A stretch of 7,851 bases of DNA from an uncultured Collinsella sp. (GCA_902478865.1 CABSNA010000057.1:1-7851), one strand, 5' to 3'; shown: positions 1-6,843, numbered from the stretch's first letter. The notes: a model not told the origin generated them from the sequence alone. Numbers and translations: made by a program.

Positions 1-523
1 TCATGTTGTTCTTCCAGATGGAGTTGGCAAAGTGCAGCGACAGGTACTTCTCGGGGCGGCCGGTGTACTTGGCAAAGGTGCTCGGCAGCAGCGTGGAGGA
101 GTTCGTCACGATGACGGTCTTTTGCGGCAGGGCCGGGGCGAGCTTCTTGTAGAAGTCGATCTTTGCCTGGGTGTCCTCGGCCATAGACTCGATGACCAGA
201 TCGGCGTCGGCCACGGCCTTGGCAAGATCGAGCTCCAGCTTGAGCGTGGAGTAGGCACGCTCAACGGCGGCGAGTGCCGCCTCCTTGTCGAAGGGCTGGC
301 CGCTATCGGCGATACCGGCACACCACTCGCCCGTGCCGTCCGCCATGCCCTCGATAGCAGCGATGTACTCCTCGCGCACATGATCGATCTTGGGCTGGGT
401 GCGGCCGATGCTGCCCTCGCTGCGCAGCCAAATCGTTACATCAAAGCCGCAGTAGGCAGCCTGAAAGGCAATCTGGCTTCCCAACACGCCGCCGCCGGCA
501 ACACAAACGGTCTTGTAGCTCAT
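1..523 (-). CDS. 3-hydroxyacyl-CoA dehydrogenase, N-terminal part (cut by window edge)
   Basis: This is the first 174 codons of a cytoplasmic NAD-dependent dehydrogenase that interconverts 3-hydroxyacyl-CoA and 3-oxoacyl-CoA, as in beta-oxidation or butyrate-type pathways. The Rossmann dinucleotide loop is visible at residues 8-19 (VAGGGVLGSQIA). The segment ADLVIESMAEDTQAK and the following TNSST (about 140-144) match the 3HCDH_N family, where the Ser of the NTS motif is catalytic. His164 in LSLHFANS is the expected catalytic histidine. The family usually reads HFFNP here, so the Phe-to-Ala and Pro-to-Ser changes are mildly unusual. The start is ATG at 523, preceded by AGAGGA with a 7-base spacer. 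The rest of the NAD domain and the C-terminal 3HCDH domain lie outside the window. Substrate chain length cannot be told. A terminator and 415 non-coding bases separate it from the large gene to its right, so it has its own promoter. Confidence 0.9.
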   Translation of the reverse strand, partial: MSYKTVCVAGGGVLGSQIAFQAAYCGFDVTIWLRSEGSIGRTQPKIDHVREEYIAAIEGMADGTGEWCAGIADSGQPFDKEAALAAVERAYSTLKLELDLAKAVADADLVIESMAEDTQAKIDFYKKLAPALPQKTVIVTNSSTLLPSTFAKYTGRPEKYLSLHFANSIWKNNM

Positions 524-874
524 GGGACGGTCCTCTCTTACGTAATTCCATAGATGTGTATTTATTCAACCGTAAGGAGGACGCGCGCTGGGGGTGGGTT
601 CTATAAACGGACGGTAATTTGCGGCGAACGGCCACATCTGTTCATTATCTCAGGGTTCCGAGGACGATTTTTTGTGCCACCGAGACGTCGTTTGCGGAAG
701 TATGCGGCAAATTCCGGAAGCCTTGAGCACACCCCGGTTTTCCGCCAATAAAACCGCAGGTACAGGGCTTGGACATATCTGGTGTGCTCGGCCTATTCAG
801 ATTTTGCCGCATACTTCCGAAAATCGATCTTATAAGAGGCGGCAGTGAGGCAATTTACGCAACATATGTCCAGC
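524..874. other. Intergenic region with no supported gene
   Basis: These 351 bases lie between the start of the 3-hydroxyacyl-CoA dehydrogenase gene and the terminator of the fused activase gene. I see no credible coding sequence: the open frames lack ribosome binding sites and family features. The right half holds the inverted-repeat element described separately. The left half must contain the minus-strand promoter of the dehydrogenase. The best candidate I see is an extended -10 (TGA followed by GATAAT, reading leftwards from 652 to 644), but it has no good -35 partner, so it is weak. ACATATGTCC at 862-871 mirrors TGGACATAT at 769-777, just outside and just inside the inverted-repeat element. 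Confidence 0.6.
695..819. repeat. 125-bp two-block inverted repeat element
   Basis: The left arm carries CGGAAGTATGCGGCAAA (695-711), then 13 bases, then GAGCACACC (725-733). The right arm carries the exact reverse complements, GGTGTGCTC (781-789) and TTTGCCGCATACTTCCG (803-819), again 13 bases apart. The centre contains a further dyad, CGGTTTT and AAAACCG with an 8-base loop, at about 735-756. As plus-strand RNA, about 8 of the 13 opposed spacer positions could still pair, half of them as G-U wobbles, giving one long hairpin. It is not a conventional terminator, since no T-run follows it. It could be a MITE-like dispersed repeat, a structured RNA, or paired protein sites. The function is unknown. 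Confidence 0.75.
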
Positions 875-907
875 AAAACGGGTGGTAGCCGGTACGGCTG
901 CCACCCG
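875..907 (-). terminator. Rho-independent terminator of the fused activase gene
   Basis: Read leftwards, CGGGTGG (907-901) and AGCCG (899-895 side) pair with CGGCT and CCACCCG (885-879) across a 3-base loop. This gives a 13-position stem with one mismatch, followed by TTTTGC. It lies 32 bases after the stop codon of the large gene and closes the TetR-activase operon. The stem is strong but the T-run is only four bases. On the plus strand the same stem is not followed by T residues. Confidence 0.8.
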
Positions 908-938
908 CTTGCCTCATATCTAGCCCAAAGCAGGCCAG

Positions 939-3900
939 TTACTTCTTAATGCCGCGTCCCAGGCGCTCAGCGACCGACGCCACGGCACTCTCGTCGACCG
1001 AGCCGCAGCTCACGCAGCCGTCGTGGGCACGCATCTGGCCGGTGACCTCGTCCATCGCGAGCGGCGCCACCTTCTCGAGCTTAAAGCCCTTACCGGCGCG
1101 CATGTTCTCCTTCGCCACGCTGATCATGAGCTTAATACGGTTGAGCTGGTTGACCTCGGACGCACCAGGATCATAGTCCACCGCGACGATATTGCTCTCG
1201 GGATGCTGGCGGCGCAGCTCCTTGATCACGGCCTTACCCACCACGTGGTTGGGCAGGCACGCGAAGGGCTGCGTGCAGATGATGTTGGGCGCACCGTGGT
1301 CAATCAGATCGAGCATCTCGGCCGTGAGCAGCCACCCCTCGCCCATGTTGTTGCACACCGAAAGCACCGTGCGGGCTTTGTCCGCCATGGTGCCAATGCG
1401 CTCGGGTGCCTCAAAGCGGCGGGACTTTTCGAGCATCTCCTCCACCGGCGTGCGCATCCAGTCCACCAGCTTAATGAGCGCCTGCATGCTAGCGCGCGCC
1501 GTGGCAGAGCTTCCCAGCTCGTCTTTTTGAAGCTCGGCGTTGCTCATGGAGTACAGGAAGAAGTCGAGCAGGCCCGGCACCACGGCCTCGCAGCCCTCGC
1601 GCTCGATAACGTCGACCACGTGGTTGTTGGCTGTGGGGTGGAACTTGACCAAGATCTCGCCAACCACGCCCACGCGCGGCTTGGTACCCTCGCCCACGAG
1701 CGGCATGGTGTCGAACGCGCGGATGGCCTCGCGAGCAAGCTTGGTGTAGTTATGCCTGTTGAACTTAGGCGCCAGCTTGCGGGCGCGCGCCATGTACTCC
1801 TCGTAGAGCGCATTGGCGGCACCGGGCGTGGCCTCGTACGGGCGGCAGCGGTAGAGCATCTGCATCATCACGTCGCCAAAGAGCACCGCGTACACGGCCT
1901 GCTTAAGCAGCGCCGGCGTAATCTTAAAGCCGGGGTTGTCCTCGCCCAGCGCCACGGCCGAAAGCGAGATCACCGGGATCTCGGGGTGGCCGCTCTCGCG
2001 CAGGGCTTTGCGGATGAGCGCGATGTAGTTGGTGGCACGGCAGCCACCGCCGGTCTGGCTGATAACCACGGCCGTCTTGGACAGGTCGTACCGGCCGCTC
2101 TCGATGGCCTCCATAATCTGGCCCGTCACCAGGATCGACGGATAGCAAATGTCATTGTTCACATAGCGCAGGCCGGCCTCGACGGCATCGTGATCGGTCG
2201 AGGGCAGCAGCTCCAAGTTGTAGCCGGCACCACGGAACACCTCTTTGACCAGGTCAAAGTGGATCGGAGCCATCTGCGGGCACAGGATGGTGTAGCCCTC
2301 GTCGCGCATCTGCTCGGTAAAGGGCACCTTGGGCCACGCGGTCGAGGCGCTCTCGCGCTGAGCCTCAAACGTGTGCTTGCGGCTTGCGAACGCGGGGGCA
2401 TCCGTGGAGGGCGCCACCGGCGCGGCATCGCCCTGCTCGTAGGCCTCGCCCGCGGCCGTGGCCTCGGCCAAGCGCTCGGCCTCCTGATCCTTGAGCGCCG
2501 CCATGAGCGAGCGGATGCGGATGCGCGCGGCACCCAGGTTGGATACCTCGTCGATCTTGAGCACGGTGTAGATCTTGCCGCTGGCCTCCAGGATCTCCTG
2601 CACCTGATCGGTAGTCAGGGCGTCCAGGCCGCAGCCGAAAGAGTTGAGCTGGATCAGGTCCAGGTCGTTGCGCATCGTCACAAAACGGGCGACGGCATAC
2701 AGGCGGCTGTGGTACATCCACTGGTCGACGACGCGAATCGGACGCTCGGGCTTTACCAGATGCGCAAGCGAATCCTCGGTAAAGACCGCAAAGCCAAAGC
2801 TCGAGATAAGCTCGGGCAGGGCGTGGTTGATCTCGGGGTCGTTATGGTAAGGACGGCCGGCGAGTACGATGCCGTGGCCGCCGTGGTCCTCGACCCACTT
2901 AAGGGCCTCCTCGCCCATGGTCTGGATATCCTCGTGGAAGCGCGCATCGGCCTCAAAAGCAGCGTTGACAGCGGCATCGACCTCGGAGCGCGTGATTTTA
3001 GGACCGCGCACGCGGCCGCGACCGGCCTCAGCATCGGCCACGCGGTCGACGGCGAGCACCTGGTACAGGCGGCGCTTGAGCTCGGTCTTATCGTGATAGG
3101 GCACAAACGGGTACAGGAACTCGATGTTTTGCTCGCGGATCTCGTCGATGTTGAGCGCCAGCGCCGTGGGGTAGCTCATGACGATGGGGCAGTTATAGCA
3201 GTTGCCAGCCGTCGGATCCTCCTTGCGCTCCCAGCGCACGCACGGCATCCAGATAAAGTCGACATCGCGGTCGATAAGGTTCATCACGTGGCCGTGGCTC
3301 ATCTTGGCCGGATAGCACACGCTCTCGGACGGCATGGACTCGATGCCCGCCTGGTAGGTCTTCTTGCTCGACTGGTCGGACAGCTGCACGCTAAAGCCCA
3401 GGCGCGTAAAGAACGCGTGCCAGAAGGGGTAGTTCTCGTACATGTTGAGTGCGCGCGGGATACCCACGGTGCCGCGCGGGGCCTCGTCGGGGCTCAGCAC
3501 CTCGCGGTTAAACAGCAACTCGTTTTTCTTTTTGAAGAGGTTGGGGGCCTCGGTCTTCTGCTTTTTGTGGCCAGCGCCCTTCTCGCAGCGGTTGCCGGTA
3601 ATGAAGCGCCTGCCGCCGCCAAAGTCGTTAACGGTGAGCTGGCAGTTGTTGGAGCAACGACCGCAGCGGACATGCTTTTGCGTCACAGTGAGGTGCGCGA
3701 TGTCCTCAGCCGAAAGGATGGTCGAGGTGCCATCGGCGCCGGCGCGATCGCGAGCGAGCAGGGCCGCACCATAGGCGCCCATGCAGCCGGCGATGTCGGG
3801 ACGCACGGCATGAACGCCGGTGAGCTGCTCAAACGCGCGCAGCGTAGCGTCGGACATAAAGGTGCCGCCCTGAACGATCACTTGGCTGCCGATCTCCTTG

Positions 3901-5720
3901 GGGTCGCGCAGCTTAATGACCTTGAACAGGGCATTCTTGATGACGGAATAGGACAGACCAGCCGCGATGTCGCCCACCGTGGCGCCTTCCTTTTGCGCCT
4001 GCTTGACGCGCGAGTTCATAAAGACCGTACAGCGGCTGCCCAAATCGACCGGGGCCTTGGCATGGATGGCGGCATCGGCGAACGCGCGCACGTCCATGTT
4101 CATAGACACGGCGAAACTCTCGATAAAGCTGCCGCAGCCCGACGAGCAGGCCTCGTTGAGCATGATGTGCTCAATGACGCCGTCCTTGACACGCAGGCAC
4201 TTCATGTCCTGGCCGCCGATGTCCAGAATGAACTCGACGCCGGGCAGGAACGCCTTGGCGCCGCGCAGGTGCGCGACGGTCTCAATCTCGCCGGAGTCGG
4301 CCTTGAGGGCCTCGATGAGCAGTGCCTCGCCGTAGCCTGTGGTGGTCACGTGGCCGATGGTGCAGCCCGCGGGGATGTGGTTGTAGAAATCGGCCATGAT
4401 GACCTTGGCCGTGCCTAGGATGTCGCCGTTGTTGTTGCCGTACCAGGTGTGCAGCAGCTGGCCGTCCTCACCCACGAGCGCGGCTTTCATGGTGGTGGAG
4501 CCGGCGTCGATACCGATGAACACGCGGCCGGTGTAGCCTTCGAGCTTGCCCTTGGGGACGACTTCCTGGTCGTGGCGGGTTTTGAACTCGGCAAAGTCCT
4601 CGTCGGTGGCAAAGAGCGGATCCAGGCGCTCGACCTCGGCACCCTGCGTGTCACCCAGGGCATCGATGGCCTCGATGAGCTGCGGGAACGTGCTGAGCTT
4701 ATTGGACTCGTGCGCCATGGCAGCGCCGCTCGCCACAAACAGGTGAGCGTTTTGGGGCACAATGCGGTGCTCCTCGTCCAAGTTGAGCGTGAGGTAGAAG
4801 CGGTGGCGCAGCTCGGAGAGGTACTGCAGTGGGCCGCCCAGGAAGGCGACGTTGCCGCGAATGGGACGGCCGCATGCCAGGCCCGAGATGGTCTGGGTCA
4901 CGACGGCCTGGAAGATGGAAGCGGCCACGTCTTCGGGGCGGGCGCCCTCGTTGAGCAGCGGCTGCACGTCGGTCTTGGCAAAAACGCCGCAGCGGCTGGC
5001 GATGGGATAGATGGTGGTGGCGTTGGCCGCGAGCTCGTTGAGGCCGCTCGCGTCGGTGTGCAGCAGGGTGGCCATCTGATCGATGAACGCGCCCGTACCG
5101 CCGGCGCAGGTGCCGTTCATGCGCTGCTCGATGCCGTTATCGAAGTAGATGATCTTGGCGTCCTCGCCGCCCAGCTCGATGGCGACATCGGTGGCTGGGA
5201 TGAGGGTCTCGACGGCACGCTTGCTGGCGATGACCTCCTGGACAAACTCCAGGTCGAGCCACTGGGACAGCAGCAGGCCGCCCGAACCGGTGATGGCGCA
5301 GGTCATTTGGGCCGTCGGCAGCACGGTCGCAGCACCTTCGAACAAATCGCGGGCGCAAGCGCGGACGTCGGTATGGTGGCGCTGGTACTTGGCGTAGACG
5401 ATCTGGTTGTCATCGTTGAGCACGGCGAGCTTAACGGTGGTGGAGCCTACGTCGATGCCCAGGTGCAGGTTGCCACGGGCGTTCTCGGGGTTGAAGATCG
5501 CGCCTTCGGGGGCGTGGGCGGCGGTGGCGGCTACGGGCTCGGCGGCGGGCTCGCTAGCGACGGACGTCTCCCCTGCCGCGTTCTTGGCATCGGCAACTGC
5601 CTCGGCAACTTTCTCGGCGGCCGCGGTCGCGGCCTTCTGCGCGGCGTCCACCACGGCGGGCGCGGCCTCGCGTGCGGCAGCGACCACACGGTCCTTAATG
5701 CCCTCGACGAGTTTGCTCAT
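939..5720 (-). CDS. Giant fused 2-hydroxyacyl-CoA dehydratase activase / activase-related protein
   Basis: This 1593-residue protein joins two BadF/BadG/HgdC-type ATPases to dehydratase-like modules. Such activases use ATP hydrolysis to inject an electron into radical 2-hydroxyacyl-CoA dehydratases. Residues 1-75 are an Ala/Lys/Glu-rich extension. Activase copy 1 spans about 85-340 (GIDVGSTTVKLAV, ELGGEDAK, Cys205, Cys244). Copy 2 spans about 400-660 (GIDAGSTTMKAAL, DIGGQDMK, Cys525, Cys564). In both copies the cysteines that hold the shared [4Fe-4S] cluster in HgdC are 39 residues apart. A CxxCxxxC...C cluster follows (686, 689, 693, 712). An activase-related region comes next (about 750-1070; GIPRALNMYENYPFWHAF, Cys802, 827, 841, 844, NSFGCGLDALTTDQV). 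An Ala-rich linker (1080-1112) leads to a dehydratase-like part (NDICYPS, SQTGGGCRATNY, CTQPFACLPNHVVGK) ending in CVSCG. ATG at 5720 has GAGGAG with a 5-base spacer. The substrate is unknown; long fusions of this kind occur in anaerobes. It is expected to be cytoplasmic and oxygen-sensitive. Confidence 0.92.
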   Translation of the reverse strand: MSKLVEGIKDRVVAAAREAAPAVVDAAQKAATAAAEKVAEAVADAKNAAGETSVASEPAAEPVAATAAHAPEGAIFNPENARGNLHLGIDVGSTTVKLAVLNDDNQIVYAKYQRHHTDVRACARDLFEGAATVLPTAQMTCAITGSGGLLLSQWLDLEFVQEVIASKRAVETLIPATDVAIELGGEDAKIIYFDNGIEQRMNGTCAGGTGAFIDQMATLLHTDASGLNELAANATTIYPIASRCGVFAKTDVQPLLNEGARPEDVAASIFQAVVTQTISGLACGRPIRGNVAFLGGPLQYLSELRHRFYLTLNLDEEHRIVPQNAHLFVASGAAMAHESNKLSTFPQLIEAIDALGDTQGAEVERLDPLFATDEDFAEFKTRHDQEVVPKGKLEGYTGRVFIGIDAGSTTMKAALVGEDGQLLHTWYGNNNGDILGTAKVIMADFYNHIPAGCTIGHVTTTGYGEALLIEALKADSGEIETVAHLRGAKAFLPGVEFILDIGGQDMKCLRVKDGVIEHIMLNEACSSGCGSFIESFAVSMNMDVRAFADAAIHAKAPVDLGSRCTVFMNSRVKQAQKEGATVGDIAAGLSYSVIKNALFKVIKLRDPKEIGSQVIVQGGTFMSDATLRAFEQLTGVHAVRPDIAGCMGAYGAALLARDRAGADGTSTILSAEDIAHLTVTQKHVRCGRCSNNCQLTVNDFGGGRRFITGNRCEKGAGHKKQKTEAPNLFKKKNELLFNREVLSPDEAPRGTVGIPRALNMYENYPFWHAFFTRLGFSVQLSDQSSKKTYQAGIESMPSESVCYPAKMSHGHVMNLIDRDVDFIWMPCVRWERKEDPTAGNCYNCPIVMSYPTALALNIDEIREQNIEFLYPFVPYHDKTELKRRLYQVLAVDRVADAEAGRGRVRGPKITRSEVDAAVNAAFEADARFHEDIQTMGEEALKWVEDHGGHGIVLAGRPYHNDPEINHALPELISSFGFAVFTEDSLAHLVKPERPIRVVDQWMYHSRLYAVARFVTMRNDLDLIQLNSFGCGLDALTTDQVQEILEASGKIYTVLKIDEVSNLGAARIRIRSLMAALKDQEAERLAEATAAGEAYEQGDAAPVAPSTDAPAFASRKHTFEAQRESASTAWPKVPFTEQMRDEGYTILCPQMAPIHFDLVKEVFRGAGYNLELLPSTDHDAVEAGLRYVNNDICYPSILVTGQIMEAIESGRYDLSKTAVVISQTGGGCRATNYIALIRKALRESGHPEIPVISLSAVALGEDNPGFKITPALLKQAVYAVLFGDVMMQMLYRCRPYEATPGAANALYEEYMARARKLAPKFNRHNYTKLAREAIRAFDTMPLVGEGTKPRVGVVGEILVKFHPTANNHVVDVIEREGCEAVVPGLLDFFLYSMSNAELQKDELGSSATARASMQALIKLVDWMRTPVEEMLEKSRRFEAPERIGTMADKARTVLSVCNNMGEGWLLTAEMLDLIDHGAPNIICTQPFACLPNHVVGKAVIKELRRQHPESNIVAVDYDPGASEVNQLNRIKLMISVAKENMRAGKGFKLEKVAPLAMDEVTGQMRAHDGCVSCGSVDESAVASVAERLGRGIKK

Positions 5721-5731
5721 TGTCTCTCCTC

Positions 5732-6442
5732 TTAGTTGTTGGACTCGACGGTTGCGGAGGTGTCGGCCGCGTCCTCGAGCTGCAAGTTCAATAACTTCAT
5801 GCCGTATTCCGGCACGTTGATATCGATGGGTTGGCCATACAGATCACCAGGGCGCACAAAAGCGAGCACCGTCATAATGCGCGCCATGGCCTCGGGCGAT
5901 TCGGTGAGCCCACGCTCAAACCAGCGCTGAATCATGCCGACCTCGGCACTCACGACGTAGGTGACGTAGTAGTCAAAGAACGTGCCCAGCGCCAGGCCCA
6001 AAATGCCCGTCTGCGCACGCGGCACCACAGCCTCACGAGCAGTGTCGATGATCCTTTTAATGAAGGCCTGGTCGCCGCCCGGACCCAACAGCGCACCGAT
6101 TAAGTCGCGGTTGGCCGCAAGATAACGCAGCAGCTCAACCGAACCGGGCGCCGGCTCGAGCTCATCGATGTTGTGATAGAGATCGGGCAGCTGAGCTGCG
6201 GTGATGAGCTCAATGCGCTCACGGATCTCGGCCAGCAAGCCGTCCTCGATTTGATTGATAAAGTCAGGGATATCGCGGTAGTGCGAATAGAACGTGCGGC
6301 GCGTAAGGCCGGCGCGCTCGGTGAGCGACGCGACATTAATGCGCGAAAGGTCGCCGCTTTCGGCAAGCTCGCTGGCAAGTGCCTGGCGAAGGGCACGCTG
6401 CGAGCGAAGGGACCGGCGATCACATTTCTCGAGCTGGGACAA
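5732..6442 (-). CDS. TetR/AcrR-family transcriptional regulator
   Basis: This is a 236-residue one-component repressor-type protein: an N-terminal DNA-binding helix-turn-helix and an all-helical ligand-sensing C-terminal part. The HTH lies at about residues 36-55 (NVASLTERAGLTRRTFYSHY), a good TetR recognition-helix signature. The TetR_N domain extends to about residue 75. The C-terminal half is hydrophobic and helical; its ligand cannot be read from sequence, although an acyl-CoA or hydroxy acid would suit the neighbour. The start is TTG at 6442: it follows AAGGAGGA at 6453-6446 with a short 4-base gap, and no in-frame ATG exists until residue 170. Its stop codon is only 11 bases before the next ATG, and the TAA directly precedes the downstream ribosome binding site, so the two genes are co-transcribed. 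Dyads over its promoter suggest autoregulation of the operon. Confidence 0.88.
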   Translation of the reverse strand: MSQLEKCDRRSLRSQRALRQALASELAESGDLSRINVASLTERAGLTRRTFYSHYRDIPDFINQIEDGLLAEIRERIELITAAQLPDLYHNIDELEPAPGSVELLRYLAANRDLIGALLGPGGDQAFIKRIIDTAREAVVPRAQTGILGLALGTFFDYYVTYVVSAEVGMIQRWFERGLTESPEAMARIMTVLAFVRPGDLYGQPIDINVPEYGMKLLNLQLEDAADTSATVESNN

Positions 6443-6464
6443 GCGTCCTCCTTGTTACTCAGTC

Positions 6465-6508
6465 TGTGCGCTATTGCACAGTGCGAGTATTATTGCACAC
6501 CGTGTGCA
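6465..6508 (-). promoter_or_regulatory. Promoter of the TetR-activase operon with operator-like dyads
   Basis: Read leftwards, an extended -10 (TGC then AATAAT, 6497-6489) would start transcription near 6481 and leave a leader of about 40 bases. I see no good -35. It overlaps a perfect 15-bp palindrome, TGCACACGGTGTGCA (6508-6494). Around the predicted start lies a second dyad, TGTGC-N6-GCACA (6465-6480). On the plus strand TATTGCACA occurs twice (6472-6480 and 6491-6499), 19 bp apart, roughly two helical turns. Four TGTGC/GCACA half-sites covering -10 and start fit an autorepressing TetR dimer pair. The assignment to this particular TetR protein is inference. Confidence 0.6.
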
Positions 6509-6530
6509 TCAACACGTAAAGGCAATATTT

Positions 6531-6567
6531 TGAATGCGACAAAAGGACAGTCCCTTTGTCGCATTCA
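6531..6567. repeat. 37-bp near-perfect palindrome, copy 1 (core GACAAAGGGAC/GTCCCTTTGTC)
   Basis: Two 18-base arms surround a single central base at 6549. The left arm begins TGAATGCGACAAA and the right arm ends TTTGTCGCATTCA. There is one mismatch (A at 6544 opposite C), which becomes a G-U wobble in minus-strand RNA. It shares its core with the palindrome at 6970-6996. No T-run follows on either strand, so it is not a standard terminator. It resembles REP-type palindromes, which are often mobilised in trans by IS200/RAYT transposases, though none is encoded here. Confidence 0.8.
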
Positions 6568-6620
6568 GCGACCGCCTAGGTTGTGCAAGTTGTGCCTGGC
6601 TTTTGAAGCGGCGTTACCAA

Positions 6621-6649
6621 TTGTCCAAAAAGTCATTCGTGGGTAGAAT
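6621..6649 (+). promoter_or_regulatory. Plus-strand promoter pointing into the 3' end of the small-peptide gene
   Basis: TTGTCC (6621-6626) and TAGAAT (6644-6649) are separated by exactly 17 bases. They match the sigma-70 consensus at 4 of 6 and 5 of 6 positions. Transcription would start near 6656 and run towards the 3' end of the minus-strand peptide gene. There is no plus-strand coding sequence with a ribosome binding site downstream, so the product would be an RNA. Confidence 0.55.
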
Positions 6650-6655
6650 AGTGTC

Positions 6656-6741
6656 GACGGCAGCCCAAGTTGTAGCTAGCTGGGCAGCGCCGTTGTTTGC
6701 ATTAGGGGGTCAACGCCTTAGCGGCGGCGACCCCTTCTGTT
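6656..6741 (+). ncRNA. Predicted antisense RNA, candidate type I antitoxin
   Basis: The predicted transcript of about 85 nt starts at the promoter above and ends at the hairpin with TTCTGTT at 6735-6741. It has two stem-loops: one built on GCCCA (6663-6667) with TGGGC (6681-6685), the other the terminator. It is complementary to the last eight or so codons and the 3' untranslated region of the convergent small-peptide mRNA. Convergent 3'-overlapping pairs such as txpA/RatA and bsrG/SR4 in Bacillus have the same geometry. The existence of the transcript is predicted only from promoter and terminator signals. Confidence 0.45.
6706..6741 (+). terminator. Terminator hairpin shared by antisense RNA and peptide-gene end
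   Basis: GGGGTC (6706-6711) pairs with GACCCC (6729-6734). Inside it, CGCC (6714-6717) pairs with GGCG (6723-6726) around a 5-base loop. On the plus strand TTCTGTT follows, making a moderate intrinsic terminator. On the minus strand the same stem overlaps the last codons and stop of the peptide gene and is followed by CTAATG, so it is a poor terminator in that direction but could protect the mRNA 3' end. Confidence 0.55.
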
Positions 6742-6843
6742 GCGCTTCGAACGTTGCTTGAGTGCCTCGGAAAGCCCGACGAGCGCCGTGAAGAACGAGA
6801 CCAAAGCGGTCAGAAGTCTCACGAAATCAATCAGATCGGTCAT
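6718..6843 (-). CDS. 41-residue hydrophobic peptide with basic tail, putative SOS-type membrane toxin
   Basis: This gene is too short for most gene finders. It runs from ATG at 6843 to TAA at 6718-6720. Residues 4-28 (LIDFVRLLTALVSFF then TALVGLSEAL) form one hydrophobic, probably membrane-spanning helix with Asp3, Asp6 and Arg9 near its start. Residues 29-41 are almost all Lys, Arg, Gln, Asn or Ser (KQRSKRNRRGRRR), giving a strongly positive cytoplasmic tail. The ribosome binding site GGGAGGTGAT is close to ideal, with 8 bases between GGAGG and ATG. A promoter lies 83 bases upstream with a LexA-like dyad in its spacer, and a convergent antisense promoter lies behind. Size, topology and regulation resemble type I toxins such as TisB (29 residues, L-V-D start, LexA-controlled) and holin-like toxins. 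I do not recognise a named family. A small stress membrane protein without toxicity is possible. Confidence 0.7.
   Translation of the reverse strand: MTDLIDFVRLLTALVSFFTALVGLSEALKQRSKRNRRGRRR

Noticed and set aside
32..553. 173-codon open frame on the plus strand
   Set aside because: It is antisense to the 3-hydroxyacyl-CoA dehydrogenase with its clear Rossmann and catalytic motifs.
554..751. 65-codon open frame in the left intergenic gap
   Set aside because: There is no family feature, the peptide is Arg-rich and low in sense, and it runs through one arm of the inverted repeat.
524..938. Possible CRISPR array or riboswitch in the left gap
   Set aside because: The repeats are inverted and occur once per arm, not as a direct array, and the fold does not match a riboswitch class I can recognise; it is also not directly upstream of a start codon on the plus strand.
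1023..4418. 1131-codon open frame on the plus strand
   Set aside because: It lies entirely opposite the activase gene, whose motifs are unmistakable. Its His/Leu/Gly/Arg-rich composition is typical of an antisense frame in GC-rich DNA, and it has no ribosome binding site or family motif.
4449..5735. 428-codon open frame on the plus strand
   Set aside because: It is the antisense shadow of the first activase module and alanine-rich extension; Gly/Leu/Val-rich with no recognisable domain.
6531..6567. Palindrome as an intrinsic terminator for the small-peptide mRNA
   Set aside because: The stem is long but followed by AAAATATT rather than a T-run on the minus strand, and by GCGACC on the plus strand; a related copy occurs elsewhere, so a repeat is the better call.
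6534..6761. 75-codon plus-strand open frame crossing the antisense RNA
   Set aside because: It starts inside the palindrome, has no ribosome binding site, and its composition shows no domain. The minus-strand peptide has much better translation signals.
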